The translations under genes were made by a program, and so were the position numbers. Shown here one piece after another: positions 21,601-32,710 of a stretch of 64,000 bases of DNA; the stretch's first letter is position 1; the number at the start of each line of letters is the position of its first letter. The notes beneath the pieces are model-generated. The model was given only the letters and a program-made list of their open reading frames with translations, was not told the origin of the DNA and ran no database searches. The DNA comes from Chrysoperla carnea (lineage: Eukaryota; Arthropoda; Insecta; Neuroptera; Chrysopidae), in assembly GCF_905475395.1 (NCBI RefSeq), contig NC_058338.1, forward strand, positions 36,772,935-36,836,934, written 5' to 3'.

Positions 21601-23305
21601 TTTCATATGCTGTACGTAATCATTTTACTTGAGTATACTATAGGTACTATATACGAAACAATTTTAGGGGCCTGCACCACATTTTGGCCTCAGGGCCTCC
21701 GAATTCTAAAAGTATGGCCCTGCTTATTATTATAAAGATGCTAATGTTAAGGTGATTGTAAACCTACAGTATTGTAAAAAAGTTTTGGTTTATTGCACGG
21801 TACATATAAACCAAATACTTGCTTTGTAGTCAAATAATGTGTTATTTTTAGCTTTACAATACCACGCAACTATGTGCAAATGCTGCTTATAAATTTGATA
21901 ATATACATATCTCTCTTCGATCATCAATACTCTACATATAGTCGTCTCTGTTAATCAAATAATAGATCTTCGATGAACTCATAATTAAATTAAAATTTTG
22001 TTGTTATATCATCGGCAACCTTATATTTTTATGGTATTATTATAAACTACAAGAGAGGTCTAAATATTTTGCATAGTTTTTTATCCCACTCTCTAGATTT
22101 GTTGATATAAAAATATCCAATTGAAAAGGATAACCTATATGATTCATCAATTTTTCAGCCAACTTTGAACAATAAAATAATAATAAAAATCCCGATGACA
22201 TAGGCATTTGTTGTGATTTTTGGAAACTTTGTTAATCAAAAAAATTTATTTATAAAGTTTTATTGAAATCCCTAGTATTATTCAATACTTGCATATCTCC
22301 TTAAATCCACTAGTCCATTAAAACAGTGGGCTATTCATTCAAATATCTAAACAGTATTGTTGTAATTAATACAGTTTCTTAATATATATTTTATTTTTTA
22401 GGTCTGTTAACCTAAAACGTTTCCTTATTTTTTTTATGAATGTTCGAAGTTATTGATAAGTTTTCTAATTCAAAATTTGTACGAATTTGTAAATTTTAAA
22501 ATTTATATTAATCAAAATTACGAATACGCTACGTCCATTTCTCTTTCTATGCGAAGGATACGTCTCCAACAAAGATACATTGTTATGATTATAATTTCTA
22601 TAATATATTAAAGTATACGAGCAATGTGCTTTTACTAAAAATAAATTTACAAAAATCTTTCTTGTTTTCCGACCGCGTTAAAAAGGGATGAAATATGTTT
22701 TCTTTAATGTTGTTACATCAAATTATTGATAAGGTGTGATACTTTGTTAGTTTAATTTTAATTACTATAAAGTTGTTTATAAAAATTTTTATCGATCGAA
22801 GATTTTAGGGAGCATTCTTTCACGGACCCTGGAAAATTTTGAATTGCGTCACACGTTAAAATTTAAAATATAAGTAGATAATGTTTGTAATTCTATATTG
22901 TTTAAAGTAACGAAAAACATGATTTTTTTTGAATTTTTTATTCAAATTTTCTTATAAGAATACGAAAAAGTCATGACAAAATCAAAATTTTCCGCCTTTA
23001 TGAAAGAAAACACTGCATTTTCAAATATTTGAATGAATTATCTATAAACGGTTTAGCCTACAGAATACACGTTATAGTGATAGAATAAAATCTTTAATAT
23101 CATAAAAGATAGTTTTTATACTAAATACGATAGTTTTGAAACTTCGATCGATTATTATAACTATACAACTTTCATCTAGATTTATCATCAATAAAATTTT
23201 CAAATAAAGAAGTTTCCGACTGGATCGCGAATTCGAATGATAAATAAATAATTAATAATATTACTTACTCAGAGAGATAAGAGTTAATAAAAGATTTATT
23301 AACAT
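15508..23305 (-). CDS. Beaten-path (Beat) family immunoglobulin protein, complete 6-exon gene
   Basis: Secreted or membrane-tethered two-Ig protein of the insect Beat family. Known members bind Sidestep-family receptors and guide motor axons and synaptic partner choice. Exons 23269-23305, 17412-17635, 16954-17089, 16387-16520, 15714-16014 and 15508-15635 join with matching phases to 960 bases, 319 codons plus stop. Residues 1-16 are a hydrophobic leader starting MLINLLLTLISL. Ig domain 1 has paired cysteines C44 and C111, the Beat hallmark VKWYKDGNEFYRYVP (56-70) and YRCEVSAEAPSFQTV. Ig domain 2 has C158 and C221 and SGKSKPATDLTWLLNGE. A Thr/Ser-rich linker leads to a hydrophobic tail at about 296-313 with only a few residues after it, consistent with a GPI signal or a single membrane helix. 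AATAAA is at 15492-15497 (minus). The Beat subgroup (II, III, IV, etc.) was not resolved. Confidence 0.94.
15714..16014 (-). CDS. Beat exon 5 (end of Ig domain 2 and linker)
   Basis: 301 bases after TTTTTAG. Encodes LHFKVKASHFKGSEMKLECL (second domain-2 cysteine) and a polar, Ser/Thr-rich linker. I end it at a GTAATA donor at 15713; reading through would give a stop after 7 further codons, without the hydrophobic tail. Confidence 0.85.
16387..16520 (-). CDS. Beat exon 4 (first half of Ig domain 2)
   Basis: 134 bases from TGCAG to GTATGT. Encodes LPDSGPKITG, then KCISGKSKPATDLTWLLNGE with the first domain-2 cysteine and the core tryptophan. Confidence 0.93.
16954..17089 (-). CDS. Beat exon 3 (second half of Ig domain 1)
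   Basis: 136 bases from TTCAG to GTAAGT. Encodes the YRCEVSAEAPSFQTV block with the second domain-1 cysteine; this block is nearly invariant among Beat proteins. Confidence 0.94.
17224..17390. repeat. Dispersed repeat family A fragment in beat intron 2
   Basis: Contains CTCAAGTTTGTAACGCTTAA, TTTGGTATAGGTGTTCATAA and AATCACTTAGTTAGTCCATT, shared in reverse orientation with 26705-27123. Confidence 0.8.
17412..17635 (-). CDS. Beat exon 2 (first half of Ig domain 1)
   Basis: 224 bases from a TTTTAG acceptor to GTAAGT. Encodes LEIRIPTHAVRNNVAILECN and the hallmark SVKWYKDGNEFYRYVP, ending FPLSGIYVD. Confidence 0.93.
19415..19470. repeat. Short inverted repeat
   Basis: CTGTAGTCGTTATAAGCGAT (19415) faces its near-complement ending GACTACAG (19470); 23-base arms with two mismatches and a 10-base loop. 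Confidence 0.6.
20115..20191. repeat. Inverted repeat with C-rich arms
   Basis: ATTTTCCACAACACAACCCC (20115) pairs with GGGAGGTTGCGTTGAGGAAA (20170-20189) with a few mismatches; arms 22 bases. Confidence 0.6.
20907..21722 (+). mobile_element. Internally deleted hAT transposon (ZMYM1-like), with 8-bp target duplication
   Basis: Ends CAGGGCC...GGCCCTG, typical of hAT elements, are flanked by a perfect 8-base duplication CTTATTAT (20899-20906 and 21723-21730). The 816-base interior keeps pieces of a plus-strand transposase: a block with TTMKPSQLELNATNIVHHYP near 21155-21240 and a C-terminal piece with KLKIIKNRLRTSM near 21380-21420, in different frames and with stops. Such C-terminal blocks occur in hAT transposases and the related zinc-finger MYM-type 1-like proteins. 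It is non-autonomous and dead. Confidence 0.85.
23269..23305 (-). CDS. Beat exon 1 (signal peptide start)
   Basis: 37 coding bases: ATG plus 11 codons of leader, last base shared with exon 2 across a GTAAGT donor. Chosen because it is in phase with the acceptor at 17636 and supplies a hydrophobic N-terminus (MLINLLLTLISLS). Confidence 0.8.
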
Positions 23306-23894
23306 TTTTCTTCGCTACGAAACAAAACTTAGAAACACTATTCAAATTCAATCCTTCCAATGAATTCCTTGTATTGCGAAAATTTTACAATCAAGCAATG
23401 ATAATAATTATTAAAATCAATCAATAATTTTTATAATTTTATAATTTATTACACTTTAAGATTTTATTTAATTTTCAAAGAAATGTTTTTTTAAACTTTG
23501 TACTTATTATTAAACTGAAGCATTTTTAAAGAAATATTCACAAAAATAAAGTTTTGCACATACGAAGTAGTTTGATTCAAGTGAGCTATAAACGTTACAC
23601 ACAATGCTCCAGATATACCAATAGTTAGTAGCGAGAGAGCTAGGAGTTATCTCCATGCGTATATTAGTATCGTTTCAAAGAATGTTGTTTAGTTTTGGTA
23701 CAGGAGTAACTTTGTGATACTTCACATAACTGCAGTTATTATTTGCAAAAATCATTAAGTTTAACCTAATATAATGAAATATAAGTATTAGGGGTTTGTA
23801 TCGGTATCATATTAAAGCTGAAACGAGTTAAAAACGCTCGTTAGTATACAAGATCTTTTGTCAGAGTTTGTCGTTCACATTGAATCAGCAAAGT

Positions 23895-24270
23895 TCCAAA
23901 CAAATGAAATTTACAAAATTTAAAAACCTCCGACCAATTTTCCGGGTACGGAATCCTAAACTCGCACTTGAAACATATCTATGAAGACTCTTCATTAAAT
24001 TACCATTCAAACAAAACCAAAAAAATCAAATTTTTTCTTAAAGCCTTTTCCAAATTGAACCGACTTTGATCATTATCGTCAATTTTTTAGTTTTTTCGGG
24101 TACGGAACCCTAAAAGCGCATACCTAGCTAAGAACACTCTCCCTTAAATTACCATTCAAACAAAACCGAAAAAAATCAAAATCGGTTCATTCGTTTAGAC
24201 GCTACGATCCGACAGACTCACACACGTAGCGGTCAAACTTAACACCTTTTTTTTTTAGTTCGGGCGATTA
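23895..24270. repeat. Dispersed repeat family B, two adjacent partial copies
   Basis: TTTTTCGGGTACGGAACCCT and AAATTACCATTCAAACAAAA occur twice (about 23940-24030 and 24090-24180), followed by ATCGGTTCATTCGTTTAGAC and an A/T-rich end. The reverse orientation is found at 52840-53160, and a start fragment (ACAAATGAAATTTACAAAAT) at 51713. Confidence 0.75.
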
Positions 24271-24507
24271 AAAAATAATAATTTTAAAAAGTTTTAAGGC
24301 AGTTCCTATACACATTTTTGATTGACGTGAAATCATTCTTAACAATCCTTTTTTTAACAATCCTCTTAAATACCTATATAGGTATTCATTGGTGAAAAAA
24401 AAAAATATAAAGAAAAGCGGTTTTCCGCTTTGATAATATCGTCGATTTCCAGATTTTTAAGAATCCAAGAGTAAAACAACTAGCCAGCAAAAAATAACAC
24501 AAAAAAG

Positions 24508-24617
24508 GAAATTGTGCGTTGAAATTTGTCTTACCATAGATCATAAGCAGTAAAATTGATATGAAATTGTGCGTTGAAATTTGTCTTACCATAGATCATA
24601 AGCAGTAAAATTGATAT
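24508..24617 (+). repeat. Perfect tandem duplication of 55 bases
   Basis: The unit starting GAAATTGTGCGTTGAAATTT is present at 24508-24562 and again, without a change, at 24563-24617. Confidence 0.92.
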
Positions 24618-26704
24618 TTTACCTACGAAACACCAAATAGTTTTTACATTGCCATAAGACTTTGTTGAACGATTAATTTGATCACGCAAATATACTAGAT
24701 GTCTTTAAAGGGTCACTTAAAACAAAGAGGGATCATTTTTCCCTGAGGGATCATTATATACCACTTTCCCCTAAGTGATTTTATATGATTCAGTTTTATA
24801 ATTAAAGAATATAATTTTAATTTGTCATGCAGAAATTCAGTTGCTTTAATAATGCACATCCCGCGTTAATTAGCACAATTTCAATCAGATACAAAACATA
24901 GTATTCGAAATTCAGCCTTCTTAAAATAAACACAGGAAAACGTTGCCAGCTCTCGTACCATAATGTACCTAACTCCTATCTATAAACTTATTAATGTTAT
25001 TTAAGTTTTTAATGTATTACTATTTGGAAGTTAGAATGATAATAACAGATTCATTCGTTAATAAAAGTTACTTTTTAATCTAACATTTTTCCGCTGCCAA
25101 AATCTTAAAATCTGCCGCAATATGTCCGGGCCTACTCTGCATATCCGTAAATCCATCACTGACTTGAATAATTGTAAAACTCAACTTGTGTAAAAATAAT
25201 AAGGTAATTTTTAAGGTCAACTAATTGCAAAATGGGAAATAAAATTTTGTATTTTTTGGCAAAGGTATTATATCGAAATAGGAAATATCAAAAAATGCAA
25301 GAAAATACGGAATATTCTATAATCCTCCAATTTTATCCTCGATAAAAAAATATTAATGTTATTACAGATAAAAAGTTCCCAGTTTACTTTCTACCCGACC
25401 GTATAAGATACATGACTATTTCAAACTATATGATGAGAGTACTAAATACACAATACATAGAAGACAGTAAGAAAAATCTTAAACGGATAGAAAATGGCTA
25501 TGATTTGTTACCACTATTATTTGTATGTTTTACATTATATGTGATATCACTCGTCCGCCAGACTGGCGCCAATATCCAGAAAGTTAGTATGTATATATTA
25601 TTATATTGCCCTAGAATTGATCTCTTTCTAGTCCCAATTCTCATATAGTATCTATGTTTACCGCGTCAATAATATAATTTTTCTATTCGGGGATATTTAT
25701 TTATATATATACTTATACACTCATTTTTCCAAGCAGAATATTTTGAACTATAATGTGACAATATATAGGTAAAGATCTCACATCAATCCAGATACACAAC
25801 TATGATTTTCTCAGGTGCTGTTTACTTTTTCATATTTCTAAACCTACCATTTTTTGATTTTTTTCAAAAATGTATAAATATATTCCGAAAAACATTCGAT
25901 AGTGAGTGTAGAGTGCAGATTTTATTTTGTTCTTCATAAACTTTTCAAAACAGAAAAAATTTCCGAAAAATGGGATATCGCGTCCACACTAATGGTCGAA
26001 TTGTTTAATTTTTATTGACCAGGGCCGGATTTATCTTATTTCCACTCTGGAACACCGTGAAAAATGCCGCCTTATTACCTATGTCCGACATAAATAAGGA
26101 CGTAAAACTAGAGTGGAGAAGGTAGCAGAAAAAAGACACCTATTTGGGCGAATCGGTCGTTCCGTACTTTGTACTGTGCATCAGGCTGTTTTTTGAAATA
26201 TTTTTTGTCTTTTGTTTTTAATCAATTGCAATATCAATTGCCCCCTCAATAAAATTTTTTGCACAAGGGGGATTGATGGGGACTTTTCACTTAATTCATT
26301 TATAATAGTATTCTGAACATTCATACCAATTTTTAGCTCTATGGGAATTTTTGTACCCTTAATTATATTTTATGGACTAATTTGCCTGGATAATTCTGCA
26401 CCTTTCTCATTCTTACACGAATGGATTTGAAGTAAGCTGTGCATTAATAAATGAACAATGTATCTAATTTTACCTCTATGGCAACTAAAATTACACATTT
26501 GTATTGTAAAATATATTGGGAAAGAAACAAGTCGTGTTTTAATGTTGTGCTTTGTATTTCCATATTAAACAAGTGAAAACAAACAATTGACTGAGTTAAT
26601 TGTTGAAATACCATGCATAGTAAGTGTTGATTTCTTTATCACATAACATATACAAACATGTGACACATACATAACTGATAATCAAGTATAGTACATATTA
26701 TAAA

Positions 26705-27123
26705 ATTTCCGCCTAATTGGCGGCCTCACGGGTAAACAGTGATGTTTACGAAAAAATGTTTCAAACAAAAGTTGTTTAATTTTTGATAAGAAACATTTCT
26801 TACATTTAAACTTTTGTTCTATCTCTAACGGTTTACAAGATGGGTCCTACGGACCCAAGACCCAATTGACCTATGATGCTCATTTACGAACTTGACCTCA
26901 ATTTTTACGTCCTGAGTACGCTGTAAAAATTTCAGCTCGATATCTTTTTTCGTTTTTGAGTTATCGTGTCCACAGACGGACGGACAACCGGAAATGGACT
27001 AATTAGGTGATTTTATGAACACCTATGACAAACTTTTTTTCCTAGCATCATTATTTTTAAGCGTTACAAACTTGAGACTAAACTTAATATACTATGTATA
27101 TTTCATATATACATGGTATAATA
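26705..27123. repeat. Longest copy of dispersed repeat family A, just upstream of Dim1
   Basis: Begins near AAATTTCCGCCTAATTGGCG, contains GGTCCTACGGACCCAAGACC, TTTCGTTTTTGAGTTATCGT, CCACAGACGGACGGACAACC and AGCGTTACAAACTTGAGACT, ending near ATACATGGTATA. Diverged copies lie at 4885-5045, 14530-14640, 17224-17390 and 37250-37510. Confidence 0.8.
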
Positions 27124-27346
27124 AAACGGTAGAAACTTAACTTCTGTTAGTCTACTTTTAAGGTAAGTCTGTGTTGTATTCTATTAACATGACGTTTATG
27201 CATTTGGCATAAATATTTTTTGTTGGTTAGGATTTTGACATTTTACTATTTATCTGTACATTCCAGAAACGATCGTTCCAATATTGAATATTGTTTGAGA
27301 AACTAGAATTTTTTTGTCTAAACAATAAAAGCAAAACGTTATCAAT

Positions 27347-27775
27347 ATGTCGTATATGCTAGGGCATTTACACAATGGATGGCAAGTAGATCAAGCAATT
27401 CTCAGCGAAGATGATCGTGTTGTAGTTATACGTTTTGGTCACGATTGGGATCCAACATGTATGAAAATGGACGAAGTGTTGTACAATATAGCCGAAAAAG
27501 TGAAAAATTTCGCAGTGATATATTTGGTAGATATTACAGAAGTACCAGACTTTAATAAAATGTACGAATTGTACGATCCTTGTACTGTTATGTTCTTCTT
27601 CCGAAACAAACACATTATGATTGATTTGGGAACAGGTAATAATAATAAAATTAATTGGCCGTTAGAAGATAAACAAGAAATGATTGATATTATTGAAACT
27701 GTGTATCGAGGTGCTCGTAAGGGACGTGGTTTAGTAGTATCACCAAAAGATTATTCAACAAAATACAGATACTAA
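27347..27775 (+). CDS. Dim1: Dim1/TXNL4A, U5 snRNP 15 kDa spliceosomal protein
   Basis: Thioredoxin-fold protein of the U5 and U4/U6.U5 tri-snRNP, needed for pre-mRNA splicing in the nucleus. The single open frame has 142 codons, exactly the length of animal Dim1/TXNL4A, and is nearly identical along its whole length: LHNGWQVDQAILSE, VVVIRFGHDWDPTCMKMDEV, VIYLVDITEVPDFNKMYELY, NKHIMIDLGTGNNNKINW and the end VSPKDYSTKYRY. The start ATG is fixed by the family start MSYML. No intron interrupts the coding region. Residue 6 is Gly (GGG) where human and fly proteins have Pro. Two AATAAA signals lie downstream (27842, 27875). A dispersed repeat ends about 220 bases upstream, so the promoter must be short or within the repeat. 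No sign of decay; likely the functional gene, though an intact retrocopy is not excluded. Confidence 0.96.
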   Translation: MSYMLGHLHNGWQVDQAILSEDDRVVVIRFGHDWDPTCMKMDEVLYNIAEKVKNFAVIYLVDITEVPDFNKMYELYDPCTVMFFFRNKHIMIDLGTGNNNKINWPLEDKQEMIDIIETVYRGARKGRGLVVSPKDYSTKYRY

Positions 27776-27841
27776 TTTTTCATTTGCAAATTATTATTAT
27801 TCATACAGTGTATGCTTTTTATTTGTAATATTATAAATTAT

Positions 27842-27880
27842 AATAAATATGTAAATTAAAATACTTTAGATTTAAATAAA
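27842..27880 (+). promoter_or_regulatory. Polyadenylation signals of Dim1
   Basis: AATAAA at 27842-27847 and again at 27875-27880, 67 and 100 bases after the stop codon. Confidence 0.55.
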
Positions 27881-30800
27881 CAAACATGATTTCTATTGGA
27901 TCTTTTTTCTTTTAAACCTGTCGAAAATTTGTTGCAAAAAAAGTTACGAACTTGTAAAGATTTAAAGTTGCTTATAATGAATACTTTATTAGTTTACTTG
28001 GAGAATTTCGAGGTCGATTATACAGTTATTGCATATTATCACAGTTAGTTCCAACTTTTGTTAATAATCCAAATTGGGTAAATTTGATGTATAACATCTA
28101 CGTTTTAAGATGCTTAAAACTTTAAATATAAAGATTTATTTCAATGGATTTTGTTTATCGTATACCATTTTGAATTCAATTTTCAGTCAATTTCCGATTT
28201 CGAAACCGCGGTCAAATTCCGATAGAGCTCAAATTTTAGTTGGCCACATTTGTTACAGTTTGCGATCTGATATTTATTAATTTGTTTTGCCAATGAAGTT
28301 TTTCTGATCAAGATGTAACCTTATCAAATATAGCCTTGTCTAAAAATTCGGCTAAACAAAACGGTAGATAAGATGATATCTTTGACTGTTATTAAGATCT
28401 CGATATAGCCAGATTCTTCTTGTACATCTTCTGATAGACAAAAATACAACTAGGCATTCGAATAAAATATTTAGAAGAACATAAATTTTAAAAGTAATTA
28501 ACTTTTTGTTTAATATTATCCCTAAGATTGTTACAAATTTTTGATTACATTTAACAACTTAAAATTATTATTTAAATACAAATTTTCAAATACACTTGTG
28601 CTGTTTTATATACAAATTTAAAATTAAAAAATCATTTTTACGGTCACAACACAACAATAACAAAAAAATTGAAACAATAATAACCGTAAAATTCAGACTG
28701 CCACGTAACTATCACATCTAAAGAGCGCACATTGATATAGACCATAGCTAGTAAAATTCTAAGAAATTTTTTGAATATATTTCTTGATTATTTTAAAAGA
28801 TAACATGTCCACTTATTTTAAAAAAATCGTTTTTGTGGGTTATTAACAGATTATTTGTTGTGGATTCTCATTATATCAGTTTTTTTTCCAAAACATAATA
28901 CGCTCTGGCCATACAATGAATTTCAAAAAAAGAAACCCATTTAAAATTTTGGCTATTTTATCATTCAATAATTTTGCCCTCGGTTAATTAGCCGTAGATG
29001 TAATGTTGTGGCTGCTTAACTTAGACTTCCTAAGAGAGCGATGTTGTTATCCAACAGCCATGATGTAATGGTGAATACACAAACTATTTTGCTATATTCA
29101 TAGTTGTATATTACGATTACTATACTGCGAACTTTAGGTCTTTAGTTATTATATTTCAGAATAAATTTCATTGAATGTGATTGGAAGAATACTTGAAAGC
29201 TGAGTATGGGTCACAGGTTGGAATAATGATTAATGAGACAAAAGCATGAGAGCAGAATTGAATTTAAATTACCCCTGTCGAGCACCTAAAATTTTGAATG
29301 TTCTACAACGATTTTTTTTTACACAACATTATATATTAAAATCATATTATCTTTTATAATACCTCTACTTTCGTCAAGTTTTATCTAGCCCTATCTGGTG
29401 ACTCTTGTTAATTTCTTGTCCTTATATTTCACGTCTATATATAAGAAAACCATAGCTGGGTTCGATTTTTATCGTCGAATACAGCTCATATTCATTCTAC
29501 TTTCGAGTATTCTTGTTGTTATCACACAAAATTAAATGCCCGTAACTTAATCACTGATTTCGAGTCTCTAAGATTATATGATGATGTAACTTTTTCTAAT
29601 GTTTAACCATCATTATTTGAACATGCAGATGTCAGTTTAAATAAGGCCATGACTACAAATTTTTCTAGTCAGTCACTAAATATTGCTGTTTGGGTTAGAT
29701 TACGTTATGTATGTTCTGGGTGCCATTGATCAACAATGGCTGCTTATGATTACAATTTATTTTGAAGTTTGCTTCTGCCCTTGATTCGATTTATGGAAAC
29801 TAGGCATAATACGTTAGTGAGTGATTGAGGAAGGGACATTTAATGTACTGCGAATTGAAAATATTTTATAATTCTGGTTTAATAACTGTAAAAGAATTAA
29901 GCTTAAAATAATTTTCATTCATTCAAACCAATTCTAGACTGGGTGCCAAAAACACCTATCACGTCATCGAAACAACATAAATACACCTTTTGAAATTATT
30001 GTATGATGTAGTTTTAGTCTAATAAATTTTTCCTGTAAGAGCGCCTTCAAGAGGACCGAAAATAAACTCAATATGCTTGTTCAACAATAAGCTAAGTATA
30101 AATAAGTCATACTCAAATTCCTAGGGTTGTATTTGTCAATGAAAGCACATGGTGAGGGCACCCAGACTATTTCACTCATGAAGAAGGAGATTTGGTAACT
30201 TTCAGTTGTGTTAACTTTTCTATCTCTGTAATTTCGTTTACTTCCAAGCATTAAATTTTATCTTATGTATTAGGCACCGTCTTTCCCAAGGAGATATTCT
30301 ATAATTTTCCCCATGTCTTCATTGAATTTGGAATTATTCTCTTTTTCCAAGTTTTTCCTTCCATTCATTGATTTTGTTTTTCTACTTTGTATCTTCCAGG
30401 CGAATGGTGGATTTTTAAAATCTTTATAATGGAATATTTAATGCGCAAAGTTCCTTTTCCAATAAATAAAATTGTTCAAATTTTTATGCAAATTACAAAT
30501 CATTTTCTAGGTATCAGTATTTATATTATAGTAACTTCTAACATTAATTTACAAAAATTTTTCACAATGTATATGCCAATATCATTTAAATTTTACTTAT
30601 TAAGTAAGAGATTATGCTAAGTTTACTTTCGTCATAAAACGATCTCTAAACGATTGCAACTTATTGAGAAAAATACTAATTTTGAAAATTATCTCTTTTG
30701 AGAATGTAAATTACTTAAAATAGACTTCGAACTACTAAATAATTTATGTATATATATATTTTCTAAATTTATCTATACTACCGAGATGTTTTATTACGGA

Positions 30801-31317
30801 AATAAACTTGCCATATACTAAGACTGTAAAAAGATATCCATTTGAGAAACACTTTTTGTAATAATCAAATTTTCAATAAATAATCGATGTAGTTATTTTA
30901 TTAAATATTTTAGTTTATATTTTGTAGATCACAATAGATAAAATTCTAAAAGTATCTCCCACCCGTATTCCAATGCAAAATATTTACATGAAAAAAAAAA
31001 TGTATAGGTTATTTTCACGGTCTAGCCAAAGCAGACAAATTGTGTTTTCTTTACGGTTTGAAAAGAATTGTATAAGAGTGAAAATTAATGGTTCAACAAA
31101 GTAATTCAGATGCAAACTCAGATTTATTCTTTTCAGTAAAACACCGTTTGAATCACTTCAAACAGTAAAGAACACAGCCATGAAAGAAAAATATATCCAA
31201 TTAATGTAGTTCCAGTAAAACAGTGTAATAACGACTAAATTTTCTAATAAAAACCATAACGCTGGTTTAGAAAGTATCTTGCCAAACTTTTCTTCTCCTA
31301 TTTAACAAAAAAAAAAA

Positions 31318-31331
31318 ATATATATATATAT
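31318..31331. repeat. (TA)n microsatellite
   Basis: About seven TA units after an A-run, followed by repeats of AATTA. Confidence 0.8.
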
Positions 31332-32664
31332 AATTAAATTAAATTAAATTTTTACAGTTGGCTCACTTTTGGTTTAGTTATTATCTTTCGTTCTACCAAA
31401 AAGTGATTTCAGGCTCAAAATATCTTGATTTCATGAGACAATAATTTTTGAAAAAATATTTTTTACATCGTTCTTAATTACAATTCTGCATATACATAAA
31501 TCCTAAGCCAGCTAGCCCCAAAAAATGAGTCGAGACTCGGATTCAGACACCACTTACATCAATTGACAGAACCTCTCCCAAAAAAAGATTTAGATTTTAC
31601 TCCGATAATTCGCATTAACTATATACTTTATACTATCGACAGTAAAACTGAAACAAAATTGATAAATGGCGTCTTGATTTGTATACATTTTAGGGCGAGA
31701 CGAACTATTAAACACAAGTCTACGTGAATCAAATTTTTACCTTTTTCGAATCCGTTCTTTAATTAAACAAATAACACGTAAGCATAATAAATAAGAATTA
31801 TCGGAGTAGACTAGAAATATTTTTTAAAGGAATTCTAATAATTTATGTGAGTGGTGTCTAAGTTAGTGTAACCATAATTGGAATTTGGATTTGTTTAACA
31901 GATACGACATGCATCAACAAATAAAAAAAGCTCATAGAGCCAGCCAATGCGTTGTATTTCTAACTGGTAGATAGTTAACGAAAGCCGAATCTTTTAAACA
32001 AGCAAATTAGCTTTAAAAAATGTTGTAGGCCTGTATTTTCTAGACCGTGGTCATTCTTAAAGGGTAAAAGCTAAAAAATAGTTTTTGATTAAACGTATTG
32101 ATATTTTTGTGGTCCTTTAGTTACAAAAAAGAAGAAAATTTTAAAACAGAATAATCTGTTATTTTTTAAGATGTTCCCCCTGATCACCTGAAAATCAAAA
32201 ATGATCAAACTGAAAAAATTATTTTATTTTCAGTTTAAGCAATAAATTTTTTTTTTAATTATAAAATATCTTAGGTAATTTGATCGAAAATTGTATAGAA
32301 TGGTTCACGAAAAATGTTGCGCTTTTTCAAAGAAAACATTTTCCATATTAGAAAAAAATGACATAGTGATGTTACAAAATTTCAAATATAACCGAACAAC
32401 GGATTTTGCCCTTTTTAGGTAAAAATATGCCAAAAACTTTATGTATTAGAGAAATTCAGAAGTGTAATTCTAATTCATCACCCTAAAAATTATAAGAAAT
32501 GTTCTTTTGCATCAATATAACAACAACAACAAAAAAATCAAATTTTGTCGACCAGTGAATTAGCCTGAAAATTGAATGTAAAGACATCTGGACGTCTTTA
32601 ATATAACTTTTTGGGATATCTTCAAACAATAATTTTAGCCTAATCCATTTATTCACATTTACTT

Positions 32665-32710
32665 TACGCTAACCCTTTTCATTCAAACGCGAATGAAAAG
32701 GGTTAGCGTA
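32665..32710. repeat. Perfect 20-base hairpin
   Basis: TACGCTAACCCTTTTCATTC (32665-32684), a 6-base spacer, then its exact complement (32691-32710). No U-tract typical of a terminator; more likely a MITE core or tip pair. Confidence 0.85.

Larger units (their letters stand above)
17636..23268. other. Beat intron 1 (5.6 kb)
   Basis: Non-coding. Contains a possible pogo-like remnant (about 18450-18651), hairpins at 19415-19470 and 20115-20191, and an internally deleted hAT element (20907-21722). No nested gene was recognised. Confidence 0.7.
23306..27346. other. Intergenic between beat and Dim1 (divergent starts)
   Basis: Probably holds both promoters. No further exon recognised. It contains family B repeats (23895-24270), a perfect 55-base tandem duplication (24508-24617), a hAT-like end CAGGGCCGGATTTA at about 26020, and a long family A copy (26705-27123). 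Confidence 0.55.

Noticed and set aside
30387-30620. 77-codon plus-strand open frame with a hydrophobic look
   Set aside because: Ile/Phe/Tyr/Lys composition follows base composition; no splice partners or family signature.
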